From positions 3,147,501 through 3,211,500 of the forward strand of contig NZ_CP077426.1 in assembly GCF_019048845.1 (NCBI RefSeq): 64,000 bases of DNA. The letters run 5' to 3'. The stretch comes from Vibrio mimicus. GTDB lineage: Bacteria > Pseudomonadota > Gammaproteobacteria > Enterobacterales > Vibrionaceae. This document shows, piece by piece, positions 1-9,787 of the stretch (within the stretch, counting starts at the first letter, position 1; every line of letters begins with the position of its first letter). The translations under genes were made by a program, and so were the position numbers. Under the pieces are notes generated by a model that ran no database searches, was not told the DNA's origin, and saw only the letters and a list, made by a program, of their open reading frames with translations.

Positions 1-90
1 TCGGTGCGGCAACCAAAACAACAGGGATGAAGTGCAAGCGAAGCGCACGACGAATGTATTGTCCGATCTGACTCGGGCGAATATAACGCA
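1..90 (-). CDS. 5' end of a probable TonB-dependent receptor (fhuA-like), partial
   Basis: Only the first 30 codons are present; the gene runs off the left edge. The peptide starts MRYIRPSQIGQY, has several Arg residues, then a hydrophobic stretch (FIPVVLVAAP) that looks like the start of a signal peptide. A GAGG ribosome-binding site precedes the ATG at a usual distance. The Fur-like site in the intergenic region and, from memory, the neighbouring ferrichrome-receptor gene in V. cholerae make an outer-membrane siderophore receptor the best guess. The visible residues do not prove this. Confidence 0.45.
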
Positions 91-185
91 TGATAAAAAC
101 CTCTGCTGTATGATTTGAGAATTGTTTTTATTAGTATTAACTTCCCGCAATTTTAGTGATAATCAGCTTAATTAAAAGCAAAAGT

Positions 186-200
186 TGCGAATCATTCTCA
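186..200. promoter_or_regulatory. Fur box candidate between divergent genes
   Basis: TGCGAATCATTCTCA matches the 7-1-7 Fur consensus TGATAATNATTATCA at 11 of 14 positions. It lies 26 bp upstream of the exporter start and about 95 bp upstream of the minus-strand gene. A further exact half-site, TGATAAT, is at 157-163, and a weaker TGAGAAT is at 116-122. Iron control of one or both divergent genes is inferred. Confidence 0.5.
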
Positions 201-226
201 ATTTTATTCAGTAAGGCACTCTGTTC

Positions 227-2056
227 ATGTTCCAATGGTTTGAAAAACTGACCGAACCTTTTCCGGCTCAAGAGCCGCAAACACCGCCTAAATCTTTGGT
301 TGCCTTCTGCCGTTATTACACGCAAGGCTTTGAAAAACCGCTGTTATTGATGTCGCTACTCAGCGCCTGCGTAGCGATGGCAGAAGTCACACTCGTACGT
401 TACATGGGGGAAATTGTTGATATTCTCAGCACTCAAGAACGCCTCCAGTTTTGGGAAATGCATGGCGAACGGCTGTGGACGATGGCGGCACTGGTACTGG
501 TGGTGATGCCGATTCTGGCACTCGTACACTCGATGTTGCTGCATCAAACTATTTTGGGTAACTACCCAATGTCGATCCGTTGGTCGACCCATCGCTACTT
601 ACTCAAACAAAGTATCGGCTTCTTCCAACGTGATTTTGCTGGGCGCGTTGCGACAAAAGTGATGCAAAATGCGAATAGCGTGCGCGAAACGGTGCTGAAA
701 TTGGTCGATCTGTCGGTCTATATCGCGGTGTATATGGTGTCGATGCTAGTGATGATTGCCGAGGCTGACAAAGTTTTGGTGGTGCCGATCCTCGTTTGGT
801 TACTCTTCTATATCGCGATTCAGGTCTACTTCGTACCACGCCTAAAAACCATCTCGACCGATCAAGCCAACGCACAATCGCAAATGACCGGGCGGATTGT
901 TGATACCTACACCAACATCACCACCGTGAAACTTTTCTCCCATTCTCAGCGCGAAACCACCTACGCCAGAGCAGGAATGACGCAATTTTTGCACACGGTT
1001 TATCGCCAAATGCGTACCTTAACCTCGCTTCTCTACAGTGTGGATCTGATCAACTATCTATTACTGTTTAGCATTGCAGCCCTCTCAATCCAGTTATGGC
1101 TCGCGGAAACAGTCACCGTCGGGGTGATCGCAATTGGCATTACGATCGCGCTGCGCATGCAAGGCATGTCAAAGTGGATCATGTGGGAAATTCGCGCTCT
1201 ATTTGAAAGCATTGGCACCGTGATTGACAGCATGAACACCATAGCGAACCCAGTGGAAATTGAGGATCGCCCGCAAGCAAAATCGCTCCAAGTGAAATTT
1301 GGTGAGCTGAGCTTCGCGCAAGTTCGTTTTGGTTACAGCGCGCAAAAAACCGTGTTTGACGATCTCAATTTAGTGATTCAAGCCGGAGAAAAAGTCGGCA
1401 TTGTCGGCCGCTCTGGCGCGGGCAAATCCACATTAGTCAATCTACTGCTGCGCTTTTATGATGTGCAAAGCGGCCAAATTCGAATTGATGGGCAAGACAT
1501 TAGCCATGTCAGCCAAGAATCGTTGCGCCGCCATATCGGCATGATCACCCAAGATACTTCACTGCTGCACCGCTCGATCCGCGATAACATTTTGTACGGC
1601 GACCCGGATGCCGATCAAGCCGCCATCGAAGAAGCCGCTCGCCAAGCGCATGCTCATGATTTCATTCAGGCGTTGCAAGATGAGCAAGGCCGCACTGGGT
1701 ATGATGTTCAAGTCGGTGAACGTGGCGTGAAACTGTCTGGCGGCCAACGTCAACGTATTGCGATCGCACGCGTGCTATTGAAAAACGCGCCAATCTTGAT
1801 CATGGACGAAGCCACTTCCGCACTCGATTCTGAAGTGGAATCAGCCATTCAAGAGAATCTGCATACTTTGATGGCAGGCAAAACCGTGATTGCGATTGCG
1901 CACCGTTTATCGACGATTGCCGCGATGGATCGGCTGATTGTGATGGATGAAGGGAAAATCGTAGAGCAAGGCACGCATCAAGAGCTACTGGCACACAAAG
2001 GGATTTATGCCCAGTTATGGGCGCACCAGACGGGCGGTTTTATTGGCGAAGCCTAA
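227..2056 (+). CDS. ABC exporter, fused membrane and ATPase domains
   Basis: A 609-residue half-transporter of the MsbA/HlyB type. The N-terminal half (about residues 35-330) has several hydrophobic segments forming an exporter membrane domain. The C-terminal half is the nucleotide-binding domain: Walker A GRSGAGKS at 394-401, signature LSGGQ at 503-507, Walker B ILIMDEATSAL shortly after, and the switch His in IAHRLST. It would work as a homodimer in the inner membrane. There is no N-terminal peptidase domain, so it is not a classical bacteriocin exporter. From memory, the V. cholerae orthologue is labelled a putative haemolysin-secretion ATP-binding protein, but no substrate gene is adjacent. 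The Fur-like site upstream and the probable siderophore-receptor neighbour suggest an iron-linked substrate, which is inference. Confidence 0.85.
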   Translation: MFQWFEKLTEPFPAQEPQTPPKSLVAFCRYYTQGFEKPLLLMSLLSACVAMAEVTLVRYMGEIVDILSTQERLQFWEMHGERLWTMAALVLVVMPILALVHSMLLHQTILGNYPMSIRWSTHRYLLKQSIGFFQRDFAGRVATKVMQNANSVRETVLKLVDLSVYIAVYMVSMLVMIAEADKVLVVPILVWLLFYIAIQVYFVPRLKTISTDQANAQSQMTGRIVDTYTNITTVKLFSHSQRETTYARAGMTQFLHTVYRQMRTLTSLLYSVDLINYLLLFSIAALSIQLWLAETVTVGVIAIGITIALRMQGMSKWIMWEIRALFESIGTVIDSMNTIANPVEIEDRPQAKSLQVKFGELSFAQVRFGYSAQKTVFDDLNLVIQAGEKVGIVGRSGAGKSTLVNLLLRFYDVQSGQIRIDGQDISHVSQESLRRHIGMITQDTSLLHRSIRDNILYGDPDADQAAIEEAARQAHAHDFIQALQDEQGRTGYDVQVGERGVKLSGGQRQRIAIARVLLKNAPILIMDEATSALDSEVESAIQENLHTLMAGKTVIAIAHRLSTIAAMDRLIVMDEGKIVEQGTHQELLAHKGIYAQLWAHQTGGFIGEA

Positions 2057-2116
2057 TCCAGAATACATCCAAAAATCGTGAAGCGGATGGGGGGTGAAAC
2101 CTAACCCTGTCGTTAT

Positions 2117-2416
2117 TCAGATTTGGGACAGGAGCTTGGCAATAAACGCCAGCTCCTCATCGCCCTGACCTGCGGTTAGGGTTTCCAACCACAATGATTG
2201 GCTGTAATGCTCGCCGCGCAGCAGCAAATGGCAACCTTCGAAATCAATCAGCCAAGTGTGCAGATCCGCATCGCACTGCTTTTCCACCACCCGAGCGGAA
2301 AGTAAGTTCACCAAACGCAAAGCGGTTTCAGCAAAAGCCTCAAAATCGAAGTTTTCGGCGCGCACAATCAAGCGTCCTTCAACGGCAAGGTATTCGCTTA
2401 AACCAAACTCAACCAT
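2117..2416 (-). CDS. Small DUF3630-type protein downstream of recQ
   Basis: A 99-residue soluble acidic protein with no signal peptide or membrane segment. I recognise the family (DUF3630) mainly from its place behind recQ in Vibrio and relatives; its function is unknown. Its ATG overlaps the last 8 bases of recQ, so the two are co-transcribed and probably translationally coupled. The sequence ([17 protein letters not shown] near the start, [20 protein letters not shown] in the second half) suggests a compact alpha/beta fold. A role related to RecQ is possible from position only. Confidence 0.75.
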   Translation of the reverse strand: MVEFGLSEYLAVEGRLIVRAENFDFEAFAETALRLVNLLSARVVEKQCDADLHTWLIDFEGCHLLLRGEHYSQSLWLETLTAGQGDEELAFIAKLLSQI

Positions 2417-4271
2417 GATAGGTCAAATGCTCCTGAATCAGATCCAAAAACGGGTCGGCGTATTTTTCCAGCTTGCGCTGCCTAACCCCATTCACCGCCA
2501 ACATTTCGCCATAAGAGGTCGGCATGATCTCCGCCATATCAATCAAGGTGGCGTCACTGAACACCACATACGGTGGTAAGCCTTCATCATCGGCGATCGA
2601 TTTACGCAGCTTACGCAGTTTGGCAAACAGCTTTTTGTCGTAGTTTTTACCCGACAACTTATCGGATTTCGCCGCGCGCGCCGCGGTATCTAAACGCGGT
2701 ACCGCCAGCTCAATATTCATTTCACCGCGCAGCAAGGGGCGCGCTTCTTCGGTCAGTTGCAATGTCGAGTTGCGCGTGATGTTTTGGTAGAGCATGCCTT
2801 TGTGGATCAGTTGGCGGAAAATACTCACCCAGTAATCGTGGCTGTGATCGCGGCCGATGCCGTAGGTGGTGATTTTGTCGTGGCCATGCTCGCGAATGCG
2901 GATGTTTTGCATGCCGCGCAACACTTCCACCACATAGCCAATCCCGAAGTTTTGATTGACGCGATAGACACACGACAACGCTTTGCGCGCCTCTTCCGTG
3001 GCATCAAAACGCTTGGGTGGATCGAGGCAGATATCGCAGTTGCCACACGGCTTATCGCGATATTCGCCGAAATAATTGAGCAACACTTGGCGGCGACAAG
3101 TTTGCGCTTCAGCAAACGCCCCCATCGCGGTGAGCTTGTGGCTTTCGACCTGTTTTTGCGCGCCATCGGGCTTTTCATCCAGCATGCGGCGCAGCCAGTT
3201 CATGTCGGCAGGGTCGTACAGCATCATGGCTTCAGCAGGCAGACCATCACGCCCTGCGCGGCCCGTTTCCTGATAGTAGGATTCAATGTTGCGTGGAATA
3301 TCAAAATGCACCACAAAGCGCACGTTGGGTTTATTAATCCCCATGCCAAACGCCACGGTCGCCACCACAATTTGCAGGTCATCACGCTGAAACGCTTCTT
3401 GCACCCAAGCGCGCTCATCGGCGTCCATCCCGGCATGGTAACTGGCGGCACGAATGTGGTTGCCGCACAGCTTTTCAGTGAGCATTTCGACTTTTTTACG
3501 GCTACCACAATAGATGATGCCGCACTGCCCGCGCTGCGTTTCCAGATAACGAATCACTTGCGAAACGGGCTTGTGTTTTTCCACCAGCATGTAGCGAATA
3601 TTCGGACGATCAAAACTGCCCAGATACTGATGCGGCTCATTGAGCTGCAAACGCTGCATGATGTCGTGACGCGTCGCGTCATCCGCAGTCGCCGTCAGTG
3701 CCATCACAGGGATATTGGGAAAACGCTGCTTAAGCTGACCTAGTGAGGCGTATTCAGGGCGAAAATCGTGTCCCCATTGCGAAATACAGTGCGCTTCATC
3801 AACCGCAATCATGGCTAACGGCAGATGGCTGAGACGCTCGATAAACTCGGCGGTCAATACCCGCTCTGGCGACACATACAACAGCTTGAGCTGCCCTGCG
3901 TGCATGCGGTTGTAAATCGCGATCAGCTCCTCGCGCGTCAAAGTAGAATTCACGCACTCTGCCGCCACACCATTGGCTTTAAGCTGGTCAACCTGATCTT
4001 TCATCAGCGAAATCAGGGGAGAAATCACTAAGGTGACCCCTTCCAACACCAGTGCAGGGATCTGGTAACAGAGCGATTTACCACCGCCCGTCGGCATAAT
4101 GACCAAGCTATCACGCCCAGCCAGCGCCGCCTCAATCACCTCTTGCTGACCAACGCGAAATTGCTGATAACCAAACACCTCGTGTAAAACACGTTCAGGA
4201 GTCACAGAGGGAGCAGAGGATTCAGCCATTAAGGTCGCGGTCATATCGGTAGAGTGCAAAGTGTGAGTCAT
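2409..4271 (-). CDS. recQ: ATP-dependent DNA helicase RecQ
   Basis: A 620-residue 3'-5' superfamily 2 helicase of recombination and repair (RecF pathway, fork restart). Walker A TGGGKS is at 61-66 and the DEAH box at 158-161. The helicase C domain carries TGRAGRDG, followed by the RQC zinc cysteines (one in QTC, then CGNCDIC, about 395-420). A C-terminal HRDC domain occupies about the last 80 residues. The length is close to E. coli RecQ (about 610). The N-terminus is slightly extended; in-frame ATGs at codons 10 and 15 are alternative starts. It is followed with overlap by the small DUF3630 gene. Confidence 0.95.
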   Translation of the reverse strand: MTHTLHSTDMTATLMAESSAPSVTPERVLHEVFGYQQFRVGQQEVIEAALAGRDSLVIMPTGGGKSLCYQIPALVLEGVTLVISPLISLMKDQVDQLKANGVAAECVNSTLTREELIAIYNRMHAGQLKLLYVSPERVLTAEFIERLSHLPLAMIAVDEAHCISQWGHDFRPEYASLGQLKQRFPNIPVMALTATADDATRHDIMQRLQLNEPHQYLGSFDRPNIRYMLVEKHKPVSQVIRYLETQRGQCGIIYCGSRKKVEMLTEKLCGNHIRAASYHAGMDADERAWVQEAFQRDDLQIVVATVAFGMGINKPNVRFVVHFDIPRNIESYYQETGRAGRDGLPAEAMMLYDPADMNWLRRMLDEKPDGAQKQVESHKLTAMGAFAEAQTCRRQVLLNYFGEYRDKPCGNCDICLDPPKRFDATEEARKALSCVYRVNQNFGIGYVVEVLRGMQNIRIREHGHDKITTYGIGRDHSHDYWVSIFRQLIHKGMLYQNITRNSTLQLTEEARPLLRGEMNIELAVPRLDTAARAAKSDKLSGKNYDKKLFAKLRKLRKSIADDEGLPPYVVFSDATLIDMAEIMPTSYGEMLAVNGVRQRKLEKYADPFLDLIQEHLTYHG

Positions 4272-4330
4272 CAGTCGCCAACAAGCTGGCTATTGTAGAG
4301 GGGTTGCCCGGTGAATAAAACCGCAAAATA

Positions 4331-4359
4331 CGTACAGTGTACGATTCTCAGGTTATACT
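4331..4359 (+). promoter_or_regulatory. Putative rarD promoter with a palindrome over the -35
   Basis: CGTACAgTGTACG at 4331-4343 is a 6-1-6 palindrome. TATACT at 4354-4359 is a reasonable -10. With CGTACA taken as the -35 the spacer is 17 bp, so the palindrome would cover the -35 element and could be an operator. It lies between the divergent recQ and rarD genes. The bound regulator is unknown. Confidence 0.35.
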
Positions 4360-4406
4360 CCGGCTCCGTAGCTTAAATTCACTAGCTAACCAGAGAGCAT
4401 ACGCCA

Positions 4407-5315
4407 ATGACATCCGAACAACACAACGCCAAAAAAGGCATTTTGCTCGCCATTAGCGCCTACACCATGTGGGGTGTGGCACCGATTTATTTCAAAGCCC
4501 TTGGCACCATCTCCGCTCCAGAAATTCTTAGCCATCGAGTGCTATGGTCGTTTGTTTTACTGGCGGTGCTGATCCATTTCGGTCATCGCTGGCGCAGCGT
4601 GGTTGGCGTAGTACAAACTCCACGTAAATTTTGGCTGCTCTTGCTCACCGCCTTGCTCGTAGGGGGTAACTGGTTGATTTTTATCTGGTCTATCAACGCT
4701 AACCATATGTTGGATGCCAGTTTAGGCTACTACATTAACCCACTGCTCAACGTGCTGCTCGGCATGCTGTTTTTGGGCGAGCGGCTGCGTAAATTACAGT
4801 GGTTTGCGGTCGCACTTGCCGCCATTGGGGTGGGCATTCAGTTGGTGGTGTTTGGCTCAGTGCCGATTGTGGCGATTGCTCTTGCCACCACCTTCGGCTT
4901 CTACGGTTTGCTGCGTAAGAAAATCCAAGTGGATACTCAAACCGGACTTTTTTTAGAGACGCTGTTCATGCTCCCTGCGGCAGCTATTTATCTGTTTTGG
5001 TTTGCTGACAGCGCCACCAGCAATCTGCTGCTTAATGGCTGGCAACTCAACCTGCTGCTGATCTCAGCGGGGGTAGTCACGACTTTACCTTTACTCTGCT
5101 TTACCGGAGCGGCAGCGCACCTCAAACTCTCTACGCTAGGTTTTTTCCAATACATTGGCCCAAGTTTGATGTTTTTGCTCGCGGTGTTGGTGTACGGCGA
5201 AGCCTTTACCAGCGATAAAGCCATCACCTTTGCTTTTATTTGGGGCGCTCTCGCGGTATTCAGTTTTGATGGTTTAACAGCAGGACGAGCAGCTCGCCGC
5301 GCACAACAGCACTAA
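4407..5315 (+). CDS. rarD: RarD, EamA-family inner-membrane transporter
   Basis: A 302-residue protein with about ten hydrophobic segments, the drug/metabolite transporter fold with two EamA repeats. The start KKGILLAISAYTMWGVAPIYFK and the segment LGYYINPLLNVLLGMLFLGE are typical of the RarD (chloramphenicol-sensitive protein) subgroup. Substrate is not established; the family exports small molecules across the inner membrane. It is divergent from recQ and ends in a strong terminator, so it is probably a single-gene unit. Confidence 0.88.
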   Translation: MTSEQHNAKKGILLAISAYTMWGVAPIYFKALGTISAPEILSHRVLWSFVLLAVLIHFGHRWRSVVGVVQTPRKFWLLLLTALLVGGNWLIFIWSINANHMLDASLGYYINPLLNVLLGMLFLGERLRKLQWFAVALAAIGVGIQLVVFGSVPIVAIALATTFGFYGLLRKKIQVDTQTGLFLETLFMLPAAAIYLFWFADSATSNLLLNGWQLNLLLISAGVVTTLPLLCFTGAAAHLKLSTLGFFQYIGPSLMFLLAVLVYGEAFTSDKAITFAFIWGALAVFSFDGLTAGRAARRAQQH

Positions 5316-5320
5316 ATCAC

Positions 5321-5354
5321 AGGAGGTAAGCCATTCCTTGCTTACCTCCTTTTT
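5321..5354 (+). terminator. Rho-independent terminator of rarD
   Basis: Perfect 11-bp stem AGGAGGTAAGC (5321-5331) / GCTTACCTCCT (5340-5350) with an 8-nt loop, followed by a T run. It starts 5 bases after the rarD stop. Confidence 0.9.
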
Positions 5355-5499
5355 CCTCTCATAAAAGCACATCCATTCCAAGCCGTTCAATCCTGAGACA
5401 TTGCTGCATAAATCACCGATTTAGCCAACAACTCACTAGAACCACTGTTTAACTTCCCGTTAACATAAACGACTCATGACAACCAAAATGGAGATGGGT

Positions 5500-7254
5500 A
5501 TGAATTGGACTCATACACCCTTGGCGCTTCCTGCGCTGATTTTTGCCATTGCTGCACAAGCTACCCCGAATCAAGCCACCGATGCGGTTGCGCCAGAACA
5601 AGCCACTGGCTTTGAGCACAAATCGTTAGTCAAAGCCAAAAACTGGATGGTCACGGCGGCTAACCCACTGGCGAGCGAAGCGGGGGCTTCGATTTTACGC
5701 CAAGGCGGCAACGCGATAGATGCGATGGTGACGACACAACTGATGCTGGGCTTGGTTGAACCGCAGTCATCTGGCATTGGTGGCGGATCATTTTTGGTCT
5801 ACTGGGATGCCAAGAAAAAAGCGCTTACCACGTTCGATGGTCGCGAAACCGCGCCACTCAACGCCACGCCTGAACTGTTTTTGGATAGCGCAGGTCAGCC
5901 AATGAAATTTTATGATGCCGTGGTCGGCGGTCGCTCGGTTGGTACTCCCGGCACAGTCAAACTGCTGTGGGAAACCCATCGTCAATACGGCAAGTTGGAA
6001 TGGGCGCGCTTGATTGAACCTGTCGCCAAACTCGCCGAGCAAGGCTTTGAGGTGACTCCTCGCCTTGCGGCACTTATTGCAGAAGATAAAGAGCGTTTAA
6101 GCCGTTTTCCTGCTACCAAAGCCTATTTTTTTGATGCACAAGGTGAACCGCTCACAGCCGGCACCTTACTGAAAAACCCGGACTACGCTGCCACGCTCAA
6201 AGCCATTGCACAGCAAGGCGCGGCGGCTTTCTATCAAGGGGATATTGCCAAAGACATCATTGCCACGGTGCAAAATGCGCCGGGCAATCCCGGTGTGCTC
6301 GCTCAACAAGATTTTGATACCTACCAAGTCAAACAGCGTGCGCCCGTATGCGCAGCTTACCAAAGTTATCAAGTCTGCGGCATGGGGTTACCCAGCTCAG
6401 GCGGGCTGACGGTGGGACAAATTCTGGCTCTCACCGAGCAGTACGATCTCAAAGGTTGGGGCACACAGGATGTGAAATCATGGCAAGTGCTGGGGGATGC
6501 CTCACAACTGGCGTTTGCCGATCGCGGTTTGTACATGGCGGATCAAGATTATGTGCCCGTTCCAACTCAAGGCTTATTGGATAAAGCCTATCTGGCCGAG
6601 CGCGCTAAACTCATCCAACCCGGCAAAGCGCTCACCAGTGCATCAGCAGGCAATCCGCCTTGGCATCATGCGCAGCTACGCAGCCCCGATCAATCGATTG
6701 AACTGCCCTCCACCAGCCACTTTAATATTGTCGACCGTGAAGGCAATGTGGTGTCGTACACCACCTCGATCGAAAACGCATTCGGTTCACGCTTGTTTGT
6801 GCGTGGCTTTTTGCTCAACAACGAACTGACCGACTTCTCGTTTGCTACGCAAAGTGAAGGCCGCCCGATTGCCAATCGCTTAGAGCCGGGTAAACGCCCA
6901 CGTTCATCGATGGCACCGACCATTGTCTTGCAGGATAACCAACCCTATCTGGCGATTGGCTCACCCGGTGGCAGCCGGATTATTGGTTATGTCGCTCAAG
7001 CGATCATTGCTCACACCCAATGGAACATGGACATTCAAACCGCGATCAATCAACCGCATGTGCTGAATCGTTTTGGCGAAATCGAGCTAGAACAAGGCAC
7101 CTCCGCCGAACAATTCAAGCCAGCGCTAGAAAGCTTAAGGGCAAAGGTCGGGATCAAAGAGCTCAACTCAGGCCTGCACGCCATTCGTATTACCGCGCAA
7201 GGTCTTGAGGGAGCCGCTGACCCTCGCCGTGAAGGCATCGCCATCGGCGAGTAA
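5500..7254 (+). CDS. ggt: Gamma-glutamyltranspeptidase precursor
   Basis: A periplasmic N-terminal-nucleophile enzyme that cleaves gamma-glutamyl bonds of glutathione and related peptides. The reading frame opens at 5476, but the ATG at 5500 has GGAG six bases upstream and gives a 584-residue protein beginning with a signal-peptide-like segment ending near AIAAQA. The proenzyme should cut itself before the Thr of PSTSHFNIV (Thr405 from this start), giving large and small subunits as in E. coli. The gamma-glutamyl pocket motif GSPGGSRI is present in the small subunit. No lid-loop loss or truncation is visible. It stands alone between two hairpins. Confidence 0.92.
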   Translation: MNWTHTPLALPALIFAIAAQATPNQATDAVAPEQATGFEHKSLVKAKNWMVTAANPLASEAGASILRQGGNAIDAMVTTQLMLGLVEPQSSGIGGGSFLVYWDAKKKALTTFDGRETAPLNATPELFLDSAGQPMKFYDAVVGGRSVGTPGTVKLLWETHRQYGKLEWARLIEPVAKLAEQGFEVTPRLAALIAEDKERLSRFPATKAYFFDAQGEPLTAGTLLKNPDYAATLKAIAQQGAAAFYQGDIAKDIIATVQNAPGNPGVLAQQDFDTYQVKQRAPVCAAYQSYQVCGMGLPSSGGLTVGQILALTEQYDLKGWGTQDVKSWQVLGDASQLAFADRGLYMADQDYVPVPTQGLLDKAYLAERAKLIQPGKALTSASAGNPPWHHAQLRSPDQSIELPSTSHFNIVDREGNVVSYTTSIENAFGSRLFVRGFLLNNELTDFSFATQSEGRPIANRLEPGKRPRSSMAPTIVLQDNQPYLAIGSPGGSRIIGYVAQAIIAHTQWNMDIQTAINQPHVLNRFGEIELEQGTSAEQFKPALESLRAKVGIKELNSGLHAIRITAQGLEGAADPRREGIAIGE

Positions 7255-7322
7255 CCCAAACCTCAAGCGCCACATTGAGATCGTAATCGATGTCATCGTT
7301 ATGACTCACACCGCCAATATAA

Positions 7323-7349
7323 CAAGGGCTTGCCTATGGCAAGCCCTTG
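7323..7349. terminator. Hairpin between convergent ggt and chemoreceptor genes
   Basis: Perfect 12-bp stem CAAGGGCTTGCC / GGCAAGCCCTTG with a 3-nt loop, 4 bases beyond the chemoreceptor stop. It lacks a long T run on either side; a bidirectional terminator is likely because the genes converge. Confidence 0.65.
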
Positions 7350-7353
7350 ATGT

Positions 7354-8967
7354 TTAACGCAGCTTAAATTTTCCAATTAAGCTTTCAAGCTCTTGAACTC
7401 GACCACCGAGCCCTCTGACACTGTCAGAACTTTGGTTAGCCAGTTGCAGCGTTTGTTCAGAAATATCACTGATCGAGGTGATATCTGCCGCGATTTCCTT
7501 CGTTACGGCCGTTTGCTCTTCCGCCGCCGTAGCGATCGAATTGACCATGCTCTGAACATTGCCAGCCCCTGTAACAATGCTTTCCAATACCGTTACGGCT
7601 CCGCTACTTTGCTCCACACCGATATCCACTAAACGGCAGCTATCTTGCGTTGCCACCACTGCTTCTTGAGTACCAGACTGGATCGCTTGAATAATCCCTG
7701 CCACCTCTTGCGTGGCTTTTGTGGTTCGTTCAGCCAGCGCACGAACCTCATCGGCGACCACCGCAAAACCGCGTCCAGCATCCCCCGCTCGCGCAGCTTC
7801 AATCGCAGCATTCAGTGCCAACAAATTGGTTTGCTCTGCGATGCTTTCGATAACACGAATCACACTGCCAATCTGCTCACTGTGCGAGCCCAGTTCATTC
7901 ATCTGCAGCGACATATCATTCATCTGCTGTGACACTCGCTGTACGCTCTGCACCATTTCGAGGATCACTTTGCGCCCTTGTTCGGCAGAAGCTTCCGAGC
8001 TGCGAGCCTCCGCATAAGTCGCTGAACCTTGTTGAGCCACTTCCGAAATGGTTAAACTTAACTCTTCTGCGGCTGTTGCAATCAGGTTGGCTTTATCCGC
8101 TTGAGCCGATGCTCCAGCCACAATCTCCGAGCTGACCGAGGTCAAATCATTGGTCACTTGTTTAACTTGGTTAGACACACCAGAGATCGAACCAATCAGT
8201 GTCACCAATGACTGCTGCATACGATTAACGGAGCTAGCCAAATTTGCCAGTTCATCGCCAGAGTGGTCTTGGATCATCTGCTGAGACAGATCACCCTCTG
8301 CCACACCCTGCGCCATCACATTCAATTTAGACAAACGCACAACGATCGACTGAGCCAACAAATAAGCGACAACGCAGGTTAGTAGGGCAGCAATGCCTGA
8401 CAGCAGCATGATGGTATTTTCAATGCTGACGAAAGATGAAGTGAGGCTCATCAGTGCTTTACCCGCTTCGTCTTGTTCATTCTGTGAAGCTTCATCGAGC
8501 TGAGACTCAATCTGCACTAAATGCTGCTCAAACAGCTGGTGCAGTCGCTGCGTATTCTGCGCAATATTCGCTTCGCCAAGATGAGAGAAAATATCGCGCT
8601 CGACACCTGCAGTAAATTGCGCCATGTGTTCGCGGATCTGCTCTAAACGGCGATAATCACTGCTACCTGCGGTTTCTAATCCAAAAATAGTTTGCAGCGC
8701 CTGCGCAAACTCTTGTTTGTTTTGCGCATAGTTTTGCGTGGCATTATCAACATTCACAATCGCATTCAAAGCATCACGATAAATATCACCCGCTTCATCG
8801 ATCAAAATAAGATAAGAGACTAACTCAGGTACATCATCCTTGTGTATTTCAGTTGCCACCTTGTGCGATTGAGAGACCTCTGACCATATGACACTCGCCA
8901 TCACCAATAATATGGCGAGCACGCAGCCGAAACCGGCATACAATTTTTTACTCACGGATAATTTCAC
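7354..8967 (-). CDS. Methyl-accepting chemotaxis protein
   Basis: A 537-residue transmembrane chemoreceptor. It has a TM helix at about 10-30, a periplasmic sensor of about 155 residues rich in helix and Gln/Glu (four-helix-bundle type), a second TM helix at about 188-208, a HAMP domain to about 264, then the cytoplasmic signalling domain. The hairpin tip [18 protein letters not shown] and the following [18 protein letters not shown] are the conserved CheA/CheW contact region. It lacks the NWETF-type C-terminal pentapeptide, so it probably does not tether CheR/CheB. The ligand cannot be read from sequence. It is a single-gene unit. Confidence 0.93.
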   Translation of the reverse strand: MKLSVSKKLYAGFGCVLAILLVMASVIWSEVSQSHKVATEIHKDDVPELVSYLILIDEAGDIYRDALNAIVNVDNATQNYAQNKQEFAQALQTIFGLETAGSSDYRRLEQIREHMAQFTAGVERDIFSHLGEANIAQNTQRLHQLFEQHLVQIESQLDEASQNEQDEAGKALMSLTSSFVSIENTIMLLSGIAALLTCVVAYLLAQSIVVRLSKLNVMAQGVAEGDLSQQMIQDHSGDELANLASSVNRMQQSLVTLIGSISGVSNQVKQVTNDLTSVSSEIVAGASAQADKANLIATAAEELSLTISEVAQQGSATYAEARSSEASAEQGRKVILEMVQSVQRVSQQMNDMSLQMNELGSHSEQIGSVIRVIESIAEQTNLLALNAAIEAARAGDAGRGFAVVADEVRALAERTTKATQEVAGIIQAIQSGTQEAVVATQDSCRLVDIGVEQSSGAVTVLESIVTGAGNVQSMVNSIATAAEEQTAVTKEIAADITSISDISEQTLQLANQSSDSVRGLGGRVQELESLIGKFKLR

Positions 8968-9114
8968 ACGTCACCTTACCTTTCTAAAATTCAACTTATC
9001 AATATCGGCACTCAAGGCGAATGCTTGAGCCAACCCAACGAGCAAACTTCGAACAACCGCTAGTTAATAGCAAAAAACTCAATAAGCAGTTATGGGGATT
9101 ATAGCTCGCATTGG

Positions 9115-9132
9115 TGTAAGAGATGTCTCACA
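9115..9132 (+). promoter_or_regulatory. GacA/VarA box upstream of the CsrB-type RNA
   Basis: TGTAAG-agatgt-CTCACA matches the GacA/UvrY consensus TGTAAG-N6-CTTACA at 11 of 12 positions. It is about 175 bp upstream of the predicted RNA start, a distance typical for csrB/rsm genes. In Vibrio the response regulator VarA activates these RNAs. Confidence 0.75.
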
Positions 9133-9256
9133 AATGAGTAGGAGAAACTCTTTTTCCTATGTACAACAATGCCAACAAATAAGACTAATGGATTGATTTT
9201 TATTAAAAAAATAACAAAACAACAAATAAAGGCATAAAGAAATCGATTTCATTTGC

Positions 9257-9284
9257 TTGTTCAGAAAAACCATCTGAGTAAGAT
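9257..9284 (+). promoter_or_regulatory. Putative csrB promoter
   Basis: TTGTTC (9257-9262), 16-bp spacer, TAAGAT (9279-9284), placing the RNA start near 9291, just before the first GGA motif. Confidence 0.5.
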
Positions 9285-9290
9285 GAATCT

Positions 9291-9702
9291 CGTCGGAAGG
9301 ATACTGACACGGAACAGGAAAGCGCCACGGATTGGTGATCTTCAGGAAGAAGAGTCGGACATTCAGGATGAATGCTCGGCAAGGAAAGCGAAACAGGACA
9401 TTGAACGGACGCAATCGTTGCTAGGATGGTAACGACAAGGATGGGAAATGGACACCTCTGGACGAGGCACGGACTGAACATCAGGATGATGACAGGGACA
9501 CCGCTCAGGGAACAAGTGATGTGAACTCACGAGGATTGTGAGTGTAATGGATGACACAGGACACCGCTAGGAAGGCGATGCAAGGATTGAGCTGACGGAT
9601 TGCAGCGTACTATCAAGGATTTGATGCATGGAGCACCTTTAGTAGCGGGAATGCTGCGAGTAAGACTCTAACCCCGGTGGGCTTGCCCCCGGGGTTTTCT
9701 TT
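9291..9702 (+). ncRNA. csrB: CsrB-family regulatory RNA (CsrA sponge)
   Basis: A stretch of about 410 nt with about 25 GGA motifs, many as AGGA or CGGA and spaced every 10-20 nt, several in hairpin loops (for example TCACGAGGATTGTGA). It has no coding pattern and ends in a strong GC-rich terminator. These are the hallmarks of CsrB/RsmZ RNAs, which titrate the translational regulator CsrA. The upstream VarA/GacA box supports this. V. cholerae has three such RNAs (CsrB, C, D), and I cannot be sure from sequence alone which this is. Exact 5' end is inferred from the promoter. Confidence 0.9.
9670..9702 (+). terminator. Terminator of the CsrB-type RNA
   Basis: Stem AACCCCGG (9670-9677) / CCGGGGTT (9689-9696), further stabilised by GGGC/GCCC inside, followed by TTCTTTT. 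Confidence 0.9.
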
Positions 9703-9787
9703 TATGGTCGTTTTTATAGAGCGACAAGAGAAACCGCCAAGACATTGCCTCTTGCAAAGAGGCAATCAATCCCCGTCATAAAGCCGC

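Larger units (their letters stand above)
8968..9290. other. Intergenic region upstream of chemoreceptor and csrB-type RNA
   Basis: No credible protein gene. It should hold the chemoreceptor promoter (minus strand) and the csrB promoter with its VarA/GacA box (plus strand). The right part is AT-rich. Open frames running leftward through 9157-9557 overlap the RNA and have repetitive, non-protein-like composition. Confidence 0.7.

Noticed and set aside
2757..3743. 328-codon plus-strand open frame
   Set aside because: It lies entirely antisense to recQ, which has full helicase motifs; high GC at third positions of recQ creates the shadow frame.
9157..9557. Minus-strand frames of up to 92 codons
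   Set aside because: They run through the CsrB-type RNA and its promoter; composition is that of repeated GGA motifs read backward, with no ribosome-binding site.
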